Source: Pirellulales bacterium
GTDB taxonomy: Bacteria; Planctomycetota; Planctomycetia; Pirellulales; JAICIG01
Direction: 5' to 3'
DNA length: 64,000 nt
NCBI GenBank assembly: GCA_025927475.1
Contig: JAICLL010000010.1
Location: 1-64,000 of the forward strand
Shown here: in pieces, positions 44,597 through 56,200 of the stretch
How positions within the stretch are numbered: position 1 is the first letter of the stretch
Layout of the letters: each line of letters opens with the position of its first letter
Position numbers and translations under genes: made by a program
Notes under the pieces: generated by a model
The model's input: only the letters and a program-made list of their open reading frames with translations
Databases searched by the model: none
Told to the model about the DNA's origin: nothing

Positions 44597-44710
44597 AAAC
44601 AGGTGACCCGCCTGTTTGCTCTGTAGGGAACGCCCTCCGTGGTGTTCCGCGTGGGGCGGCGCGACGTCGAATCGCAGCTCCCGGAACGCCACAGAGGGCG
44701 TTCCCTACAG
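44597..44710. repeat. Small hairpin and REP-like inverted repeat after the YhaN-like gene
   Basis: AAACAGG, seven bases, CCTGTTT at 44597-44617 is a short hairpin. The REP element follows with arms 44621-44649 (CTGTAGGGAACGCCCTCCGT...) and 44682-44710, and the inner GTGGGGCGGCGCGACGTCG shared with 21756-21889. The remainder of 44427-44754 has no supported gene. Confidence 0.75.
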
Positions 44711-44754
44711 ACGTTTCGCGGTGGAAATCACCCTAACATGGTGCGTATCGGTGA

Positions 44755-46353
44755 TCACTCCCAACCGTAGCCGCGGCCCCAATGATGGCCGCCCGTCTCC
44801 GGGGCGCTGCCGGGTGTCATGCCGGGCGCCGCTCCCCAGTCGCTCGACTGTGCCTCCGCGTACGCGCCCCAGCCGCCGTAGCTGACCGTCGAATAATACG
44901 GTGTGGCCGCATACGCCCATTGCGAATCGGCGTACGAAACGCTGTTAAACGCTTCGACCAGGAAGTAGGAACCCGAGCCTGGTTGCAAGCCCGTGATCGT
45001 CACGCTGCTGGTCGTCGCGCTCACGGTGCCGAGCAATACGACGCTGTAGCCGTTCGACCAGTAAATGTTGTAACCGGTGGCTTGCGGCTCGGCGTTCCAG
45101 CTCAGCGCGACGCTGGTTGAAGAAGTCGCATGCGCCGACACGCGCGGCGCGGTGACCGCTTGCACCGCCGGGGCGGGCATCGTCAGACTCACAACCGACG
45201 AATCGGCGACCGACGTCGAGTTGTAGGCTTCCACCTCGAACGACTCGCTGGCGCCCGGCGTCAGGCCGGTCACCTGCACCGCGGTCGTCGTGGCGCTGAC
45301 CGTTCCCAGCAGCACGGCCTGGCCTCCGTTGATCTGGTACACCCGGTAGCCTTGCGTGCCGGAAGACGCCGTCCACGAGAGCTGCGCCACCGTGGTCGAA
45401 ACCGCGCTGGCGGTCAACGAAGGGGCAGTCAGACCGGGAGCCGGTGTCGGTGTCGGTGTCGGAGTCGGAGTCGGCGACGGTTGGCTTGTCGCCGGGCTGA
45501 TCACCTGATCGTTCTTGTTGACCACATCCTGCACGACGTACTGCGTGCCGTTGGGTCCGGTAATCGTCGACTCGTGCCCCTCGGCCAGGTCGGCGATTTC
45601 GCCGTTGAGTTGGAAATCGTACCAGCCCATCGTGCTGTAATTGACGTTCGGGTCAGTGACCGCTTCGGCCAATTCGTGCGAGCTGACCGACGTCAACTCG
45701 TCAAAGGCCGAGGCGAACCCCTGCGACGACGCCGTGGGATTGGGCGAGCCGGGCGCCGGCATCACGGCGTAGTGAATCACATTGCCGCCATCGGCAAACG
45801 CGCCGTGATAGCCCAAGAACGAAGTCTGGCTGGTGGCCGAGCCCATCTGCACCACCACGCCCGGCTCGACGTACACCATATAGAGGCGGTTGGCGTCGGG
45901 CGCCTGCAGCCCCGAGCCGGAGCTGGCGATCAGCGTTTTCAGGTCCGACTGAATCTGGGCGTCGGTCAGATCGGCGCTCTTGTTGATGCTGACGTTATCG
46001 ACGACGCCGGTGCTGGCGGCGCCGCGGCCCACGCCATAGCCGGCGTTGTCGAGCATGTCCATGTACGAACCGCCGACCAGCGCTGAAAGGTATTGGTCGG
46101 TGTTCTTGGCCTGCGTTTGCAGCGAGGAATTGGTTCCCCAGTCGGACCCCAGGTAAACGGCCTGGGCTTCGACATTGGCCAGCAACTCGCCGCCCTGATA
46201 CGTAACGGTCAACAGCTCGCGTGATTCCAGCGGCTCAAAGCGCCCGGCGGCCGGCCGCTTGCGCTGTGCCCTGCGAAGATGTTTCTGCTTTAGTCCTACC
46301 GCCCCCGAGGCGGCCTGCCGCCCACGCCACAAACCTGAAAATCGACCTTTCAC
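44755..46353 (-). CDS. Exported protein with HELAEAVTDP metalloprotease-like domain and two fibronectin type III domains
   Basis: 532 aa, GTG start. The basic leader contains FEPLESRELLTV, the planctomycete export motif. Residues about 50-280 form a domain with SVSSHELAEAVTDPNVNYS, a HExxx motif of the kind seen in secreted proteins that bind zinc, here HELAE. A (PT)n linker follows, then two fibronectin type III domains (APSLTASAVSTTVAQLSWTA and APRVSAHATSSTSVALSWNA). The C-terminus is Gly/Tyr/Trp-rich. It is predicted to be extracellular; protease activity is possible but unproven. Confidence 0.65.
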   Translation of the reverse strand: MKGRFSGLWRGRQAASGAVGLKQKHLRRAQRKRPAAGRFEPLESRELLTVTYQGGELLANVEAQAVYLGSDWGTNSSLQTQAKNTDQYLSALVGGSYMDMLDNAGYGVGRGAASTGVVDNVSINKSADLTDAQIQSDLKTLIASSGSGLQAPDANRLYMVYVEPGVVVQMGSATSQTSFLGYHGAFADGGNVIHYAVMPAPGSPNPTASSQGFASAFDELTSVSSHELAEAVTDPNVNYSTMGWYDFQLNGEIADLAEGHESTITGPNGTQYVVQDVVNKNDQVISPATSQPSPTPTPTPTPTPAPGLTAPSLTASAVSTTVAQLSWTASSGTQGYRVYQINGGQAVLLGTVSATTTAVQVTGLTPGASESFEVEAYNSTSVADSSVVSLTMPAPAVQAVTAPRVSAHATSSTSVALSWNAEPQATGYNIYWSNGYSVVLLGTVSATTSSVTITGLQPGSGSYFLVEAFNSVSYADSQWAYAATPYYSTVSYGGWGAYAEAQSSDWGAAPGMTPGSAPETGGHHWGRGYGWE

Positions 46354-46503
46354 AGGTTGAAAGCTCCGTCTTGGACAAGGAAATGAGGTGTACTGCCCCC
46401 GGGCCGAGCGGCGTCTCGAAGCCGTCTCCCGTGCTTCCCATTTAAGGAAAAGGCAACAAGCGGGTCAAGTAAATTGGATATCGGCATTTCGTAGTTTTCG
46501 AGG

Positions 46504-49500
46504 CTATTGTGAAATTCGATCACGGAAGGCGGGGCGCCAGCTCGAACGAAGGGCCGACCAGAGGCCGCCGACCATCACGGCCAGACCCAGCGCACTGGGC
46601 TGCAAAAAGAGCCACCAGCAGAGGCCGGCCATGACCACCAAAAGCTGCGGCCAGCGGCGCCAGGCGTCTCGCACGATGGGTTGCCGCAGGGCGGCCAGGG
46701 CCAGCAGGCCGCAAGCCGCGATCAGCGCGGTGACTGCCAGCCGTGGCCACTGGCTGCCCAGCGATCTTCGCCGCCAACTTGCCGCCGGCGACGCTCCGCG
46801 GAAATGGTAATGCGCCGCTTGAGATTCGAGACGATCTTCGCGCAACAGTAGCCGAGCCGGCACAGGCTCGGCGGGCGAAGCGGCCAGCGATCGAACCAGT
46901 TTCTCGCCGCCCAGACGCTCCGCCGCACGGAGCACGTCATCACTGGGCAACGCGGCTTTGCCGCGCGTCGCAAGTCCGCGCTGCGTTTGGTGGGCGGCGA
47001 TCAAGCGCCGCGCCCACGGCCGCAGCCACGCCGTCAGTTCCTCGGCCGGCGTGGTGGCGACCATCTCTTGCGGCAGATCGATCAAGGCCGTCAGCGCGTT
47101 GGCTCGCACCTGGTCGCACATCGCGGCATCGCAACGGGCGGCCCCTTCGAGCTCCACCATTTCGCCGGGCGGAGCGGCGACGGTCCATAAGGTCTCGTGC
47201 ACCGGCAGATCGCCCAGCCGCACCGGCGGAAGTTGCGGCGGCAAAGGTTTGCCGGCCGGGCCAGACACCATCACCTCAATGCGTTGCGGCAAACGGGCCG
47301 AATGCAGCGGCAACCGCCACTGGCCTTCGCCCGTGCTGATGGGCGCAGCGGCCACGCCTTCAATCCAAACTTCGAGCAGTTGCCACTCGGGCGACAACTG
47401 CAAGGGGCAAGTGGCTCGTCCGCCCGGCTCCACGTCGAACACCGCGACGGCCCGCCACGCGCCCTCTTCGCAGGCCGCGCCCACATCGGCCAGGCGCACT
47501 CGGGCCACGTCGGTCACCTGGCTCGCCGTGGAGAGCGTGGCTTGGGGATTGTCGCCCACCGCGCGGTACACATTGAATTTCTCGGGCGACACACCGCCTT
47601 CAGCCAGCAACTCGGGCAGCGGCGCAGCCACCAGTTGGGCCGTGTCCCACGAGACCGACTCCAGGCCGACCTGAAGGGGCAATGCCAAAAAGCGTTCGAC
47701 TTCCGGCAACTGCGGCGCGATGTCGGGCGCCGCAATCGGATCGCCCGGCGACGACTTCAGTGGACCTGCGATTCTCAAGCGGATTGGTCCCTGCCACGGC
47801 GATCGCGGGCGCACGATAAGCTGCTTGCCATTTTTGCCCGGTTGGTCGCAGATCTCGGCGGTCGCCGCGGGCGTCATCTCAAAGGGCCCTTGCCAGTTCG
47901 TGGGCAGGTCGAAGCGCAGGGCATCGAGCGATCCCTCCTCGACCGTCAGCCGAAGGTCGCAAGCGGCCACCCACGACTGATCGATCAATTGCAGCGACAC
48001 GAGCTGGCTGGCCAGGTCGACACGCGGCTGGTTGGCGGCGATGTTCAACGTTGCGCCATCGTCGCCGCTGGCGCTGTAGGCCGCAACCAGCCGGCCGAGG
48101 CGGCGATTCGTCGGCTCGGCGACTGGTTCGGCAACCTCGGCCAGGCCGTGAATGCCCGAGATGGTCACCAGCACCGAAGGTTGGCGATAGATGCGCACGG
48201 AACGATCTAAAATCTCGGCCCGTTCACTGGTCACCGCGGGATCTCCCGGCTCGATCGTCAGCCTGGGCAGCGGCATCCGCCCCTCAGGCGGCGCGGGCAG
48301 CCAGCCTTGCAGCAGCAGCCGTTGCGCGCCGGTGACGCGGCGGTTGAGAAACAGCGTGACCACGCCCGCATCGTCGCGCCCCCAGTGGGCGAGGCGTTCG
48401 ACGCCGTCTTCTTGCAAAGAAAGACGGTCGATCCGCAATTCCGGCGGCACGACCAGGCGGTGCTCGAAGACAAAGCCGGCAGTCGTCCGCAACTGGGCGT
48501 CGTATTCCACCAGCGCGCCTGCCCGATCGAAGCTCAGCCCAAGCTTTTCCTTAATGGTGCTCTGCGGTTCGCGCGGTCGGGTCGCCAGGCTCCACTCGGT
48601 TTGAACTTCCGGGAGGCGATAGGCCAAGGCATCGCGCAGCACTGCCGCATCGGCGCCGCCCCACTGCGAGGCGAATTCGGCGGGCGGCAATCCTTCGAGC
48701 CGCTCGTCGTTGTGAATGTCGTACTCCAGTCCCGAATCGACGGTCACCGCCAGCCAGCGTTTGGCATGTCGGGCGCCCAGAGCCTGAAACATCGGCAGCC
48801 GCAGATTGCCGACGCCCGAACTGCCAGTCAACAGCCACGACAGGTTAAGCGAAAGCCGCTCGCCGACGGGCGACGCCAGATCGAGTTGTACAAGCTGGGG
48901 GCTATTGGGCGTCAGCGGATCGCCCGGCGAAATGCGCTCGGAAAACTCCGGGAAGGTATCTTCCTCGCCCGGGATACGCCAAAGCCGGTGATCGGCAGCC
49001 AGCTCGACGCGCCGCAGCTCGCCGCTGGCAACCTGGTAGTTCAACCGCGCATCGAGCACCACCGAACCGGGTTGAACCTTCAGCCATAGCAGTTCTTCGA
49101 CTTCGACCACGGGCGCTTCGGCCGAAAGCCGCTGATTCCAACGCACCACCAAACGCGGCGCCGGCCCCAAGTCGACCGATACACCTCGGCCCTCGCCGAG
49201 CTCGTGGATCGCGCCTAGGGCGCCCGGAACCTCGACAGGCATGGCTTCCGCCGGGGCAATCAGCTCCAGCCGCGATGATGGCACGCGCGGCGCCGACAAT
49301 TCAAAACTGCTCGATTCCCCTTCATCGACCGTCTTGGGCCGCAACCGAAATCGCAAGGGAAAATCGCCAGGCTCCGGCGCCGCGCACAGCAGCGAGGCGC
49401 CCGCTTCATCCCAAACCAGTTCGATGGGTTGACCGTCGAGCGTCGCCGAATCGGGAACGACCGTCGCCTGCGAACGGTCCAGCGGAAGGCGAACCAGCGA

Positions 49501-52500
49501 CTCGCCCTCAAAAACGTGCAGATCATATTCGACCACCAAATCGCTCACGTCCATTCGGACCGGGTTTTCCCCGTGGTCCAAAGTACACCGGTAGCGGGCA
49601 GCTTTGATGAGCCATCCGCTCGGCTGCTCGGCGGCCATGCCCGCATAGCGCCGCAGCGCTTGCAGCAGATCGGTCGGCACCTGGTAAGGCGCGTTGGGCT
49701 GGCCCTCGGCGTCGACGGGGATGAAAACCCGATGGACCTGTTTTTCCGTAGCCTCCGCCCCCGTAGCCTCCGCCCCCGTGGCCTTGGCCGCCGCGGCCGG
49801 CAGGTCATCTGCGGCGCCGCACGTCGAACTGAAAACGAAGATCGCCAGCAGCAGCGTCGAGGCAATGGCCGCAGACCGCACCGCCGAAGTCGAACGGTCG
49901 TCGCTTAAGATGTTTGTGTGCGACCTGGTGCGCGGAGTTGGGCGAACGATATTGCCGATCAACGAAACCAGCGCGCCCAGCCAGGCTCCCGAGGCCAGCG
50001 GCGCCAAAGCGGACGGCAGCCACAGCGCGGCGATTGCGGCCGCGCCGCCCAACACCACCCACCTCTGCGGACGGCGATTCCGCCAGCTCAACCCGATGCC
50101 TGCGACCATCGCGGCGATGGCCCAGCGGGCTGTTTCCAGAGCGCCGTGATGGACAAACCAAATCTCTGTCTCCGCCCCGGCATCCCATGCCATCCGATAT
50201 GCGTTCCAAGCCGCGGGGCGATGCTTGCTTTCAGCTCCTGGAAAATCCAGACCGGCCGCCGTCGCGCCTTGCCAAGGCGCAGGCGCTGGCTCCGTCGATA
50301 GGTGATTTGCCATCACCTCTCCCGGCGAATTCACCAGGCGGGCCAGCGACTGCCAGTCGTCGCTGCGCTGTGGATCGAAAGGCCGCTCACCTGCCGCGCG
50401 GCCTAACGGACCAAACAGCCGCTGACACCAGTGCCGCCGCGCGGGATCGTCCGCTTCTCCCCAAACGCGGTACTCGGGCGGTACGGTTACCTTCCAGCCG
50501 CGCGACATCACCGGCAAGTTGATCTCGGGCCACGCTCCCTGACAACGGCCGACGAGCCCCAGCGGCTGATTCGGCGAAGCATATTCGATCGACAGCAGCG
50601 GAAACTCGTGCTGGCGCGGCAACGCCACGCGCAGCTCGTCGCCCACTTCTTCAGGACGAACGTCCTGGCCATCGATCCGAACGGCAAACATTTCGGCGCC
50701 GGGGGGCAGACGCAATTGGCAATAAGTTTGTCCCTTGTTCTGCACGTAAAGCACCGCGGTATGCGACGCGCGGCCCGACAAAGCTAGTTGCGATCGAAGC
50801 TGCAAATCCCACACGACGGCGCCGCGCCGATCTTGCGCGGCGCGGCGCAGCACGGCGGCGGGCGCGGCCGCACCAAGTTCCACCAGCGGATCGTACCGAT
50901 AGACGGCGCACGATTGCGCTGGATCGAGCCGAAGGGCATCGTCGCCGCCGACCGGCACAATCGGCAGCGGAGCAAGCCGATCGGCGGCGTCGATTTCGGG
51001 GATGGGTCCGTCGGCGCCGATCCGCAGCACCGCCTGCTGGCTGGTGGCGCCGTCGAGCGCGGCCACGCTGATGGCGACTTCGCCATCCCAGGCGCTTTCG
51101 CGGCGGGCCCTCAACTCGAAGGGCTTCTCGCTGGGATGCGTCAGCCGCAACTCCCAAGTTTCGCCGTGATCGACCGCCGCGCCCGCGATGCGCCGCGCCG
51201 CCAAGGGGCCAACATCCGGCGCCGTCTCCCAGTGGGGCGGCGCCGGACGCGGCTGGCTGAAACGAACCAGCACACGATCGAGCTTTGCGCCATCCGGTTT
51301 GCAGCGAATGGCGTAGCGTTCGGTCATGCTTGTCTCGGCGAGCAACGCATCGACGACGATTTCCGCCGAATAGCGAGGGGCCCGCGCTTTTAACGCCGCG
51401 GCCCAACCGGGCGGAGCGGCCGCCAGATCGATCCAGGCATCCGGCGGCAAATCGGCCACCAGTTGCCGCTGCGAATCGGACAAATCGTCTGCACGCAACA
51501 TGCGAGGTTGTTCGACTCCCTCCAGGCGAAGCTGATAGGGTCCATCCGGGGTCAGCGAGAGCAATTGATCGGTCAATGCCGCGTCGCGGAACTCCACCAT
51601 CCGCAAGCTGGCGTCGGTAAAGAAATCGTCGAGCGTGACGGCGCGCCGCCCGCCGATGCGCAATTTCAGCGGCCGGGCCGGCGAGAGCGGCTCGGCCAAC
51701 TGCACGACGAGCGAGCGGGCGTCGTCGGTGTCTTCGACGGTCCAAGTCGAGACCGCGCCGGGCGGTTCCGACACCACTGAGTCGACCTGCCAGCCCTCGC
51801 CCACCTTGGCCGAGAGCACAAAGTTCTCGCCTTCCGCCAGTTCGAACCAGCCATGATAATCGGCCTGGCACGAATCGCCCGAGAGCGAAATGCTGGTTGC
51901 GGTGGACAGCGTCGCGCGGGGCTTGCGCCAGCGAAACAGCACCTTTGCCGAGGCGTCGGCGGAAAACAATTGCAAATCGAACGTGTCGCTGGCACGGGCC
52001 GAAACCACCGGACCCGACTTTGACTGGCGGCAACGCAGCGGCAGCAACTGCGCCAGCGACAACGGCGCCGGCGCCACCAGGCTGGCACTGCCTTCTTGCC
52101 AAACCACTCCCTGCACACGGATGCGCGGCAGCGTCCAGCTTTGATCGAGCACCAGCGGCGCAATCGCCGTCACCAAAACGGTTCGACCAGGACCGAGCAG
52201 CGGCTCGGCAAACTCCAGCACCGCGCGACTCGCGCCGGCGGCCTGGCCCTGCGAATCCGACCAGTTGACGTGCGCACCGGCTTGCTGCGCGGCGACCAGC
52301 CGCAGCCCGCGATCAAGTTCCAGCTCCAGGCGGCGGAGAGGCTCGTGGTGTACATCGAGCCGGAGCTGCGCGGTGACTTCCAGCCCGCCCGGAGTAAACC
52401 GGTAGTCGACGTGTTCCTGCAACAAGGTGAGCCGGCGATGGCGACTTTGGGCTTCGTCGGGCACAACGGTCAACGACGTCTCCGTCCGCCCGCCCAACTC

Positions 52501-53208
52501 GAACTGCCAGCGATGCTGGTCGTCCGCCGGGCTGTCGCCGGCCAACACGCCGGCCGACATCGCCGGTGTTTGTCCAGGCGGCAGGTCGAGCTGCATTCGC
52601 GCGACCGCGGCGCGCGGCAACTCGAACAGAAACCGCAGCGAGCCATCCGGCTCACGCCGCCCCGCCAGCGACCATCGCAAGATCAGCGTGCCCGTACCTT
52701 CGACGAGCACCGAGAACCGACCGTCCGCATCGACGCCCGCCACCGCCTGGGTGTCGCTGGAAGCGTGCCACACAACGTCTTCGACAACCAGCCCCAACGG
52801 GCTTAGCGGCAAAAACACCGGCGTGTTTTGCATCGCTGAGATCTCAAAGCGAGCTTCTCCCGCCAGGCGATCGCGGCTGTCCAGCGCCGCTTCGTAGGCA
52901 GCCGCGGTAATGCGGGCGGCTCCCGCCGCCGGCTTTCCCAAAGGCACTGAATTCGCCGCCTCGATGAGTCGATCGAATTCGCCTTGATCCACCGGCAAAT
53001 AGGAGACATTGCCCTTGGGCCATTCTTCGGGCCGATCTGCCGGCACAAAATAGCGGCGATATTCAAGCGGGGGTCGCTGAGCTGGCTCCGCCGCGTGTAC
53101 GGCTGCGGAGAGCAAGCTGACAAAAGACAACCCCAGGAGCACGCGCAGCATGCCGCAACGAGTTTGTGCCGCTCGGTGAACCATTCTTTCAATCTGCGAC
53201 GTTATCAT
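46504..53208 (-). CDS. Giant exported membrane-anchored protein made of two fused homologous modules
   Basis: 2234 aa starting MITSQIERMVHRAAQTRCGM with a signal peptide to about residue 40; the ATG overlaps the upstream stop (ATGA). Module 1 is beta-rich and ends in membrane helices near residues 1030-1095 (WAIAAMVAGIGLSW, VVLGGAAAIAALWLPSA). A second signal-like stretch, RSAAIASTLLLAIFVFSSTC near residue 1110, then opens module 2 (VHRVFIPVDAEGQPNAPYQV). Module 2 is again beta-rich and ends in C-terminal helices. Both modules resemble the 1133-aa protein encoded upstream. The function is unknown; a cell-surface or periplasmic structural role is inferred. Confidence 0.75.
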   Translation of the reverse strand: MITSQIERMVHRAAQTRCGMLRVLLGLSFVSLLSAAVHAAEPAQRPPLEYRRYFVPADRPEEWPKGNVSYLPVDQGEFDRLIEAANSVPLGKPAAGAARITAAAYEAALDSRDRLAGEARFEISAMQNTPVFLPLSPLGLVVEDVVWHASSDTQAVAGVDADGRFSVLVEGTGTLILRWSLAGRREPDGSLRFLFELPRAAVARMQLDLPPGQTPAMSAGVLAGDSPADDQHRWQFELGGRTETSLTVVPDEAQSRHRRLTLLQEHVDYRFTPGGLEVTAQLRLDVHHEPLRRLELELDRGLRLVAAQQAGAHVNWSDSQGQAAGASRAVLEFAEPLLGPGRTVLVTAIAPLVLDQSWTLPRIRVQGVVWQEGSASLVAPAPLSLAQLLPLRCRQSKSGPVVSARASDTFDLQLFSADASAKVLFRWRKPRATLSTATSISLSGDSCQADYHGWFELAEGENFVLSAKVGEGWQVDSVVSEPPGAVSTWTVEDTDDARSLVVQLAEPLSPARPLKLRIGGRRAVTLDDFFTDASLRMVEFRDAALTDQLLSLTPDGPYQLRLEGVEQPRMLRADDLSDSQRQLVADLPPDAWIDLAAAPPGWAAALKARAPRYSAEIVVDALLAETSMTERYAIRCKPDGAKLDRVLVRFSQPRPAPPHWETAPDVGPLAARRIAGAAVDHGETWELRLTHPSEKPFELRARRESAWDGEVAISVAALDGATSQQAVLRIGADGPIPEIDAADRLAPLPIVPVGGDDALRLDPAQSCAVYRYDPLVELGAAAPAAVLRRAAQDRRGAVVWDLQLRSQLALSGRASHTAVLYVQNKGQTYCQLRLPPGAEMFAVRIDGQDVRPEEVGDELRVALPRQHEFPLLSIEYASPNQPLGLVGRCQGAWPEINLPVMSRGWKVTVPPEYRVWGEADDPARRHWCQRLFGPLGRAAGERPFDPQRSDDWQSLARLVNSPGEVMANHLSTEPAPAPWQGATAAGLDFPGAESKHRPAAWNAYRMAWDAGAETEIWFVHHGALETARWAIAAMVAGIGLSWRNRRPQRWVVLGGAAAIAALWLPSALAPLASGAWLGALVSLIGNIVRPTPRTRSHTNILSDDRSTSAVRSAAIASTLLLAIFVFSSTCGAADDLPAAAAKATGAEATGAEATEKQVHRVFIPVDAEGQPNAPYQVPTDLLQALRRYAGMAAEQPSGWLIKAARYRCTLDHGENPVRMDVSDLVVEYDLHVFEGESLVRLPLDRSQATVVPDSATLDGQPIELVWDEAGASLLCAAPEPGDFPLRFRLRPKTVDEGESSSFELSAPRVPSSRLELIAPAEAMPVEVPGALGAIHELGEGRGVSVDLGPAPRLVVRWNQRLSAEAPVVEVEELLWLKVQPGSVVLDARLNYQVASGELRRVELAADHRLWRIPGEEDTFPEFSERISPGDPLTPNSPQLVQLDLASPVGERLSLNLSWLLTGSSGVGNLRLPMFQALGARHAKRWLAVTVDSGLEYDIHNDERLEGLPPAEFASQWGGADAAVLRDALAYRLPEVQTEWSLATRPREPQSTIKEKLGLSFDRAGALVEYDAQLRTTAGFVFEHRLVVPPELRIDRLSLQEDGVERLAHWGRDDAGVVTLFLNRRVTGAQRLLLQGWLPAPPEGRMPLPRLTIEPGDPAVTSERAEILDRSVRIYRQPSVLVTISGIHGLAEVAEPVAEPTNRRLGRLVAAYSASGDDGATLNIAANQPRVDLASQLVSLQLIDQSWVAACDLRLTVEEGSLDALRFDLPTNWQGPFEMTPAATAEICDQPGKNGKQLIVRPRSPWQGPIRLRIAGPLKSSPGDPIAAPDIAPQLPEVERFLALPLQVGLESVSWDTAQLVAAPLPELLAEGGVSPEKFNVYRAVGDNPQATLSTASQVTDVARVRLADVGAACEEGAWRAVAVFDVEPGGRATCPLQLSPEWQLLEVWIEGVAAAPISTGEGQWRLPLHSARLPQRIEVMVSGPAGKPLPPQLPPVRLGDLPVHETLWTVAAPPGEMVELEGAARCDAAMCDQVRANALTALIDLPQEMVATTPAEELTAWLRPWARRLIAAHQTQRGLATRGKAALPSDDVLRAAERLGGEKLVRSLAASPAEPVPARLLLREDRLESQAAHYHFRGASPAASWRRRSLGSQWPRLAVTALIAACGLLALAALRQPIVRDAWRRWPQLLVVMAGLCWWLFLQPSALGLAVMVGGLWSALRSSWRPAFRDRISQ

Positions 53209-56200
53209 GGCGCCGCCTCGGGCATGTGCGCTTCGACCACCACCGCCGCGGTCTCCGTCGACACCGGTCCCGCGGCGCCAGCCGGACGCGCTTGCGTGTG
53301 CGTCGAGGCGGGACGAACAATCGAACTCGATCCGCTTCGGTAAGGCGCCGCCGGTCGCTGAGGGCGTGCGAATCCTCGTTCGAGCAGCACGGCCAGCAGC
53401 GACAACAAACCACCAAACACCGCGGCCTGCAGCCAAAGCAGCGCCCCATCGGGCCGGAGCGCGGCCGCAGAGAGCACGGTAACGCCCGCAACGAACAGCC
53501 AGGCCGGCCGCCGCGTCGCCGGCCAATAGAGCCAAATCAATCCCAACGCCAACACCACGCCCGACGCCATCAGCACCAGCCACGACCGGCGGACCGTCCA
53601 GATTTCGCATGAGTCGAGCGGTTCGATGCTGCTGAAAAGGTAGCGATTGCCGGCGGTTGAGGCGAAACGATCGTCGTTGGCCGCGCCCACCCAGTCGTCC
53701 AATTCACGGCGGTCGATCGAGGCGCGGCGCGACCACGCCAAGCCATGCCGCTGCCAGACGAATTCGGGCGTCCAGCCGGCCGGTCCCGAAAGCAATAATT
53801 CATCGGAGGGCAAGATCAGCCGCCAAAAGGCGCGGCGCGTGTTCACCTGGCCCAGCAATCGCGGCAACTCCAGCGGCTGCCGGCCGCGCTGAGCCGCCCG
53901 CCAGGGAGTTTCATACGTCAGCTCAAGGGTGTATTGACGCGCCGCCGGCAGCCCGATCGTCCGCTCATCGCCGCGCTCGCTGACGTCGCGCGTGATTTCG
54001 CGGCGTGCGGCGTTTGCTGTGGTCAGCCAGTAGCGGGCGCCGGCCGCGTCTGCCGGCAAGCGCAGCGCGATGTTGCGGCCCGGAGTCGAAAAACGAAACA
54101 CCGCGCGGTCCTGGCGCGCGTGCTCGGAAACGATCGTCTCGATCAACGCCCGTTCGATGATCACTGACTGGGCCCTCTCCTGCTCATCGCGCCGTACGGC
54201 CAACAGCAACTCGGGCGCGGCGCTCGTCGCCACAAATCGCATTGTGGCCCTCGGCTCGGCGGAAGCTCGCTCGGCCGCCGCAGCGACGGCGGCGCTCAGG
54301 CCATCGCCGCCCACCACTTCATCGGCCGCGGCCCAAATCTTTCCCAGCGGCTTGACGTGCAATCCCGGCGGACATGTCACCGTCGCCTCGTTCGACGAAC
54401 ATGCATCAGCCGGCGCGAGCAGCGGAATCTCAAGCCGAACCGTCGTCATGGGCGGCACCTCCACCATCGCCTCACTCTTCCAAACGTAAGAAGTGCTCAG
54501 CTCGAAATCGCCCAACCGGGCTTCCGGCAACCGGACTCGCAACCGTGCGCCACTGGCGTCGTCCGGCGCCATCCGCACATACTCGGTTTCCAAAGGTTCG
54601 CCGTCTAACATCACTGCGATCGGTCCAGTCTGCGCCAGCGCCTCGGGCGCCTCGAGCAACACCGCTTCGGCCGGCTCGTTGGCAACGTGGTAGGCGAAAC
54701 GCTGCTCGACCTTCGCCGCCGCCGACAAAGTCACCTGCGATTGCACACGGACCGAGACGGTGCGCTCGGCCAGCCGCAAATCGGCCACGAACCGCGCGTC
54801 GGGGTCGTCGATGCGATAGGCCAGGTGCGCCTTCCGCGGCGGTTGCCCGTCATCGGCCGACGCATCGCCCGCCGACGCGGACGGCGGCTTCGGCATCAGC
54901 CGGTCCATGGCGCCGGCACGCGGCGTCAGCAGCACATTGTCGTCGGGCACGATGGTCAGTTCGCCCTCGCCGAACGAATCGGCAATCGCACGGGGGAAGC
55001 GGACCTCCAGCGAGCGCGCGTCGGGCTCCAGTGGACGGCGGGCTTTGAAAGTCAACTCGACCTCGCCCGTTGCCGCCTGTTGCAGCGGCACCAACCGCGA
55101 GTTGCCTTGGCCCGCCACTAGTCCGGCCGATTTCACCACGCCGGGCGGGCCGAGCGTCGTTTCATCCAGCGTCCAGTCGGCCAGATCGAGCTCGATGGCA
55201 AACACCTTCGCCCCGGCCACGTGGTATTTGAACGTGGCATCGAGCAGCAACTGCCGCGGCTCGACTTGCAGCCGAAACGAAGGATCGACCGAGGTGCGCG
55301 TCGGCAATGGTGCAATCTTCGCCGGCAGCGAATAGGGCTGGCCGTAATAAACAAATTCCGCGACCACGTCGTCGCGAGGCATCTCGGCGGGCAAGTCTTC
55401 CGATTGTTGCACGCCTTGCCGCGCGCCAAACGTCACTTGCCAGTCGTCTTTCACCTGCACCGCCAGGTAGCCATACTGCCGCACGGCCCCCAACACTTCA
55501 AAGCCCCCCAGCTCGAACGAGCCGCCCCGCGTGACGTCGTGCCCTTGATCGGTCACCAGCTTCACCAGCACCGGTCCCGAGGTCTTCGCTTTCAAACGCA
55601 CCTCGACCACCTGCGGCTCGTGCTCGGCGGCGTCGGCGGCCTCGACCGGCACGATGGTGTAATCGGCGGCGCTCTCGGGCAGCAGCGTGGCGCCCCGAGG
55701 CAAACGCACTTTGAAATTGCCAAATTCGCGGCCAAAGGCATTGACGCGCAGCGTGGCCGACGTGCGAATGCCTCGCCCGTCGATCTTCGCCACCACCTGA
55801 CCATCGACCGAAAGAACCGCGGGCGCCTCGACCCGGGCCTGGTCGGGCCGTTGCCAGGCGATCGAAAAATCGCCCGACAGCCCGGTGACTTGAAATTCGG
55901 TGGCCGCTTCGAGCCGCCGCGTCTCGACCAGCACCGAGTCTTTCGAAACCTCGCCGGCAGCTTCGCTCAACGGCACCGTCAGCTTCAACTGCGAAGTCAC
56001 AGCCCGCGGCGCGTTGATCCGCAGTACGCTACGTCCCGCCTGGCGCTCGACCGGCGCCAGCGCGTGCAAGACAACTCGCCGCGGCTTTTCGGTCGTGCCG
56101 CGAAACCACGCGGCGTATTCATGGCTGGCGGTCTCGTAATCGAGCAAATGCTGCCCCTCGCCTTCGATCTCGGCGGGCCGATCGAGCACCAGTCCGCCAA

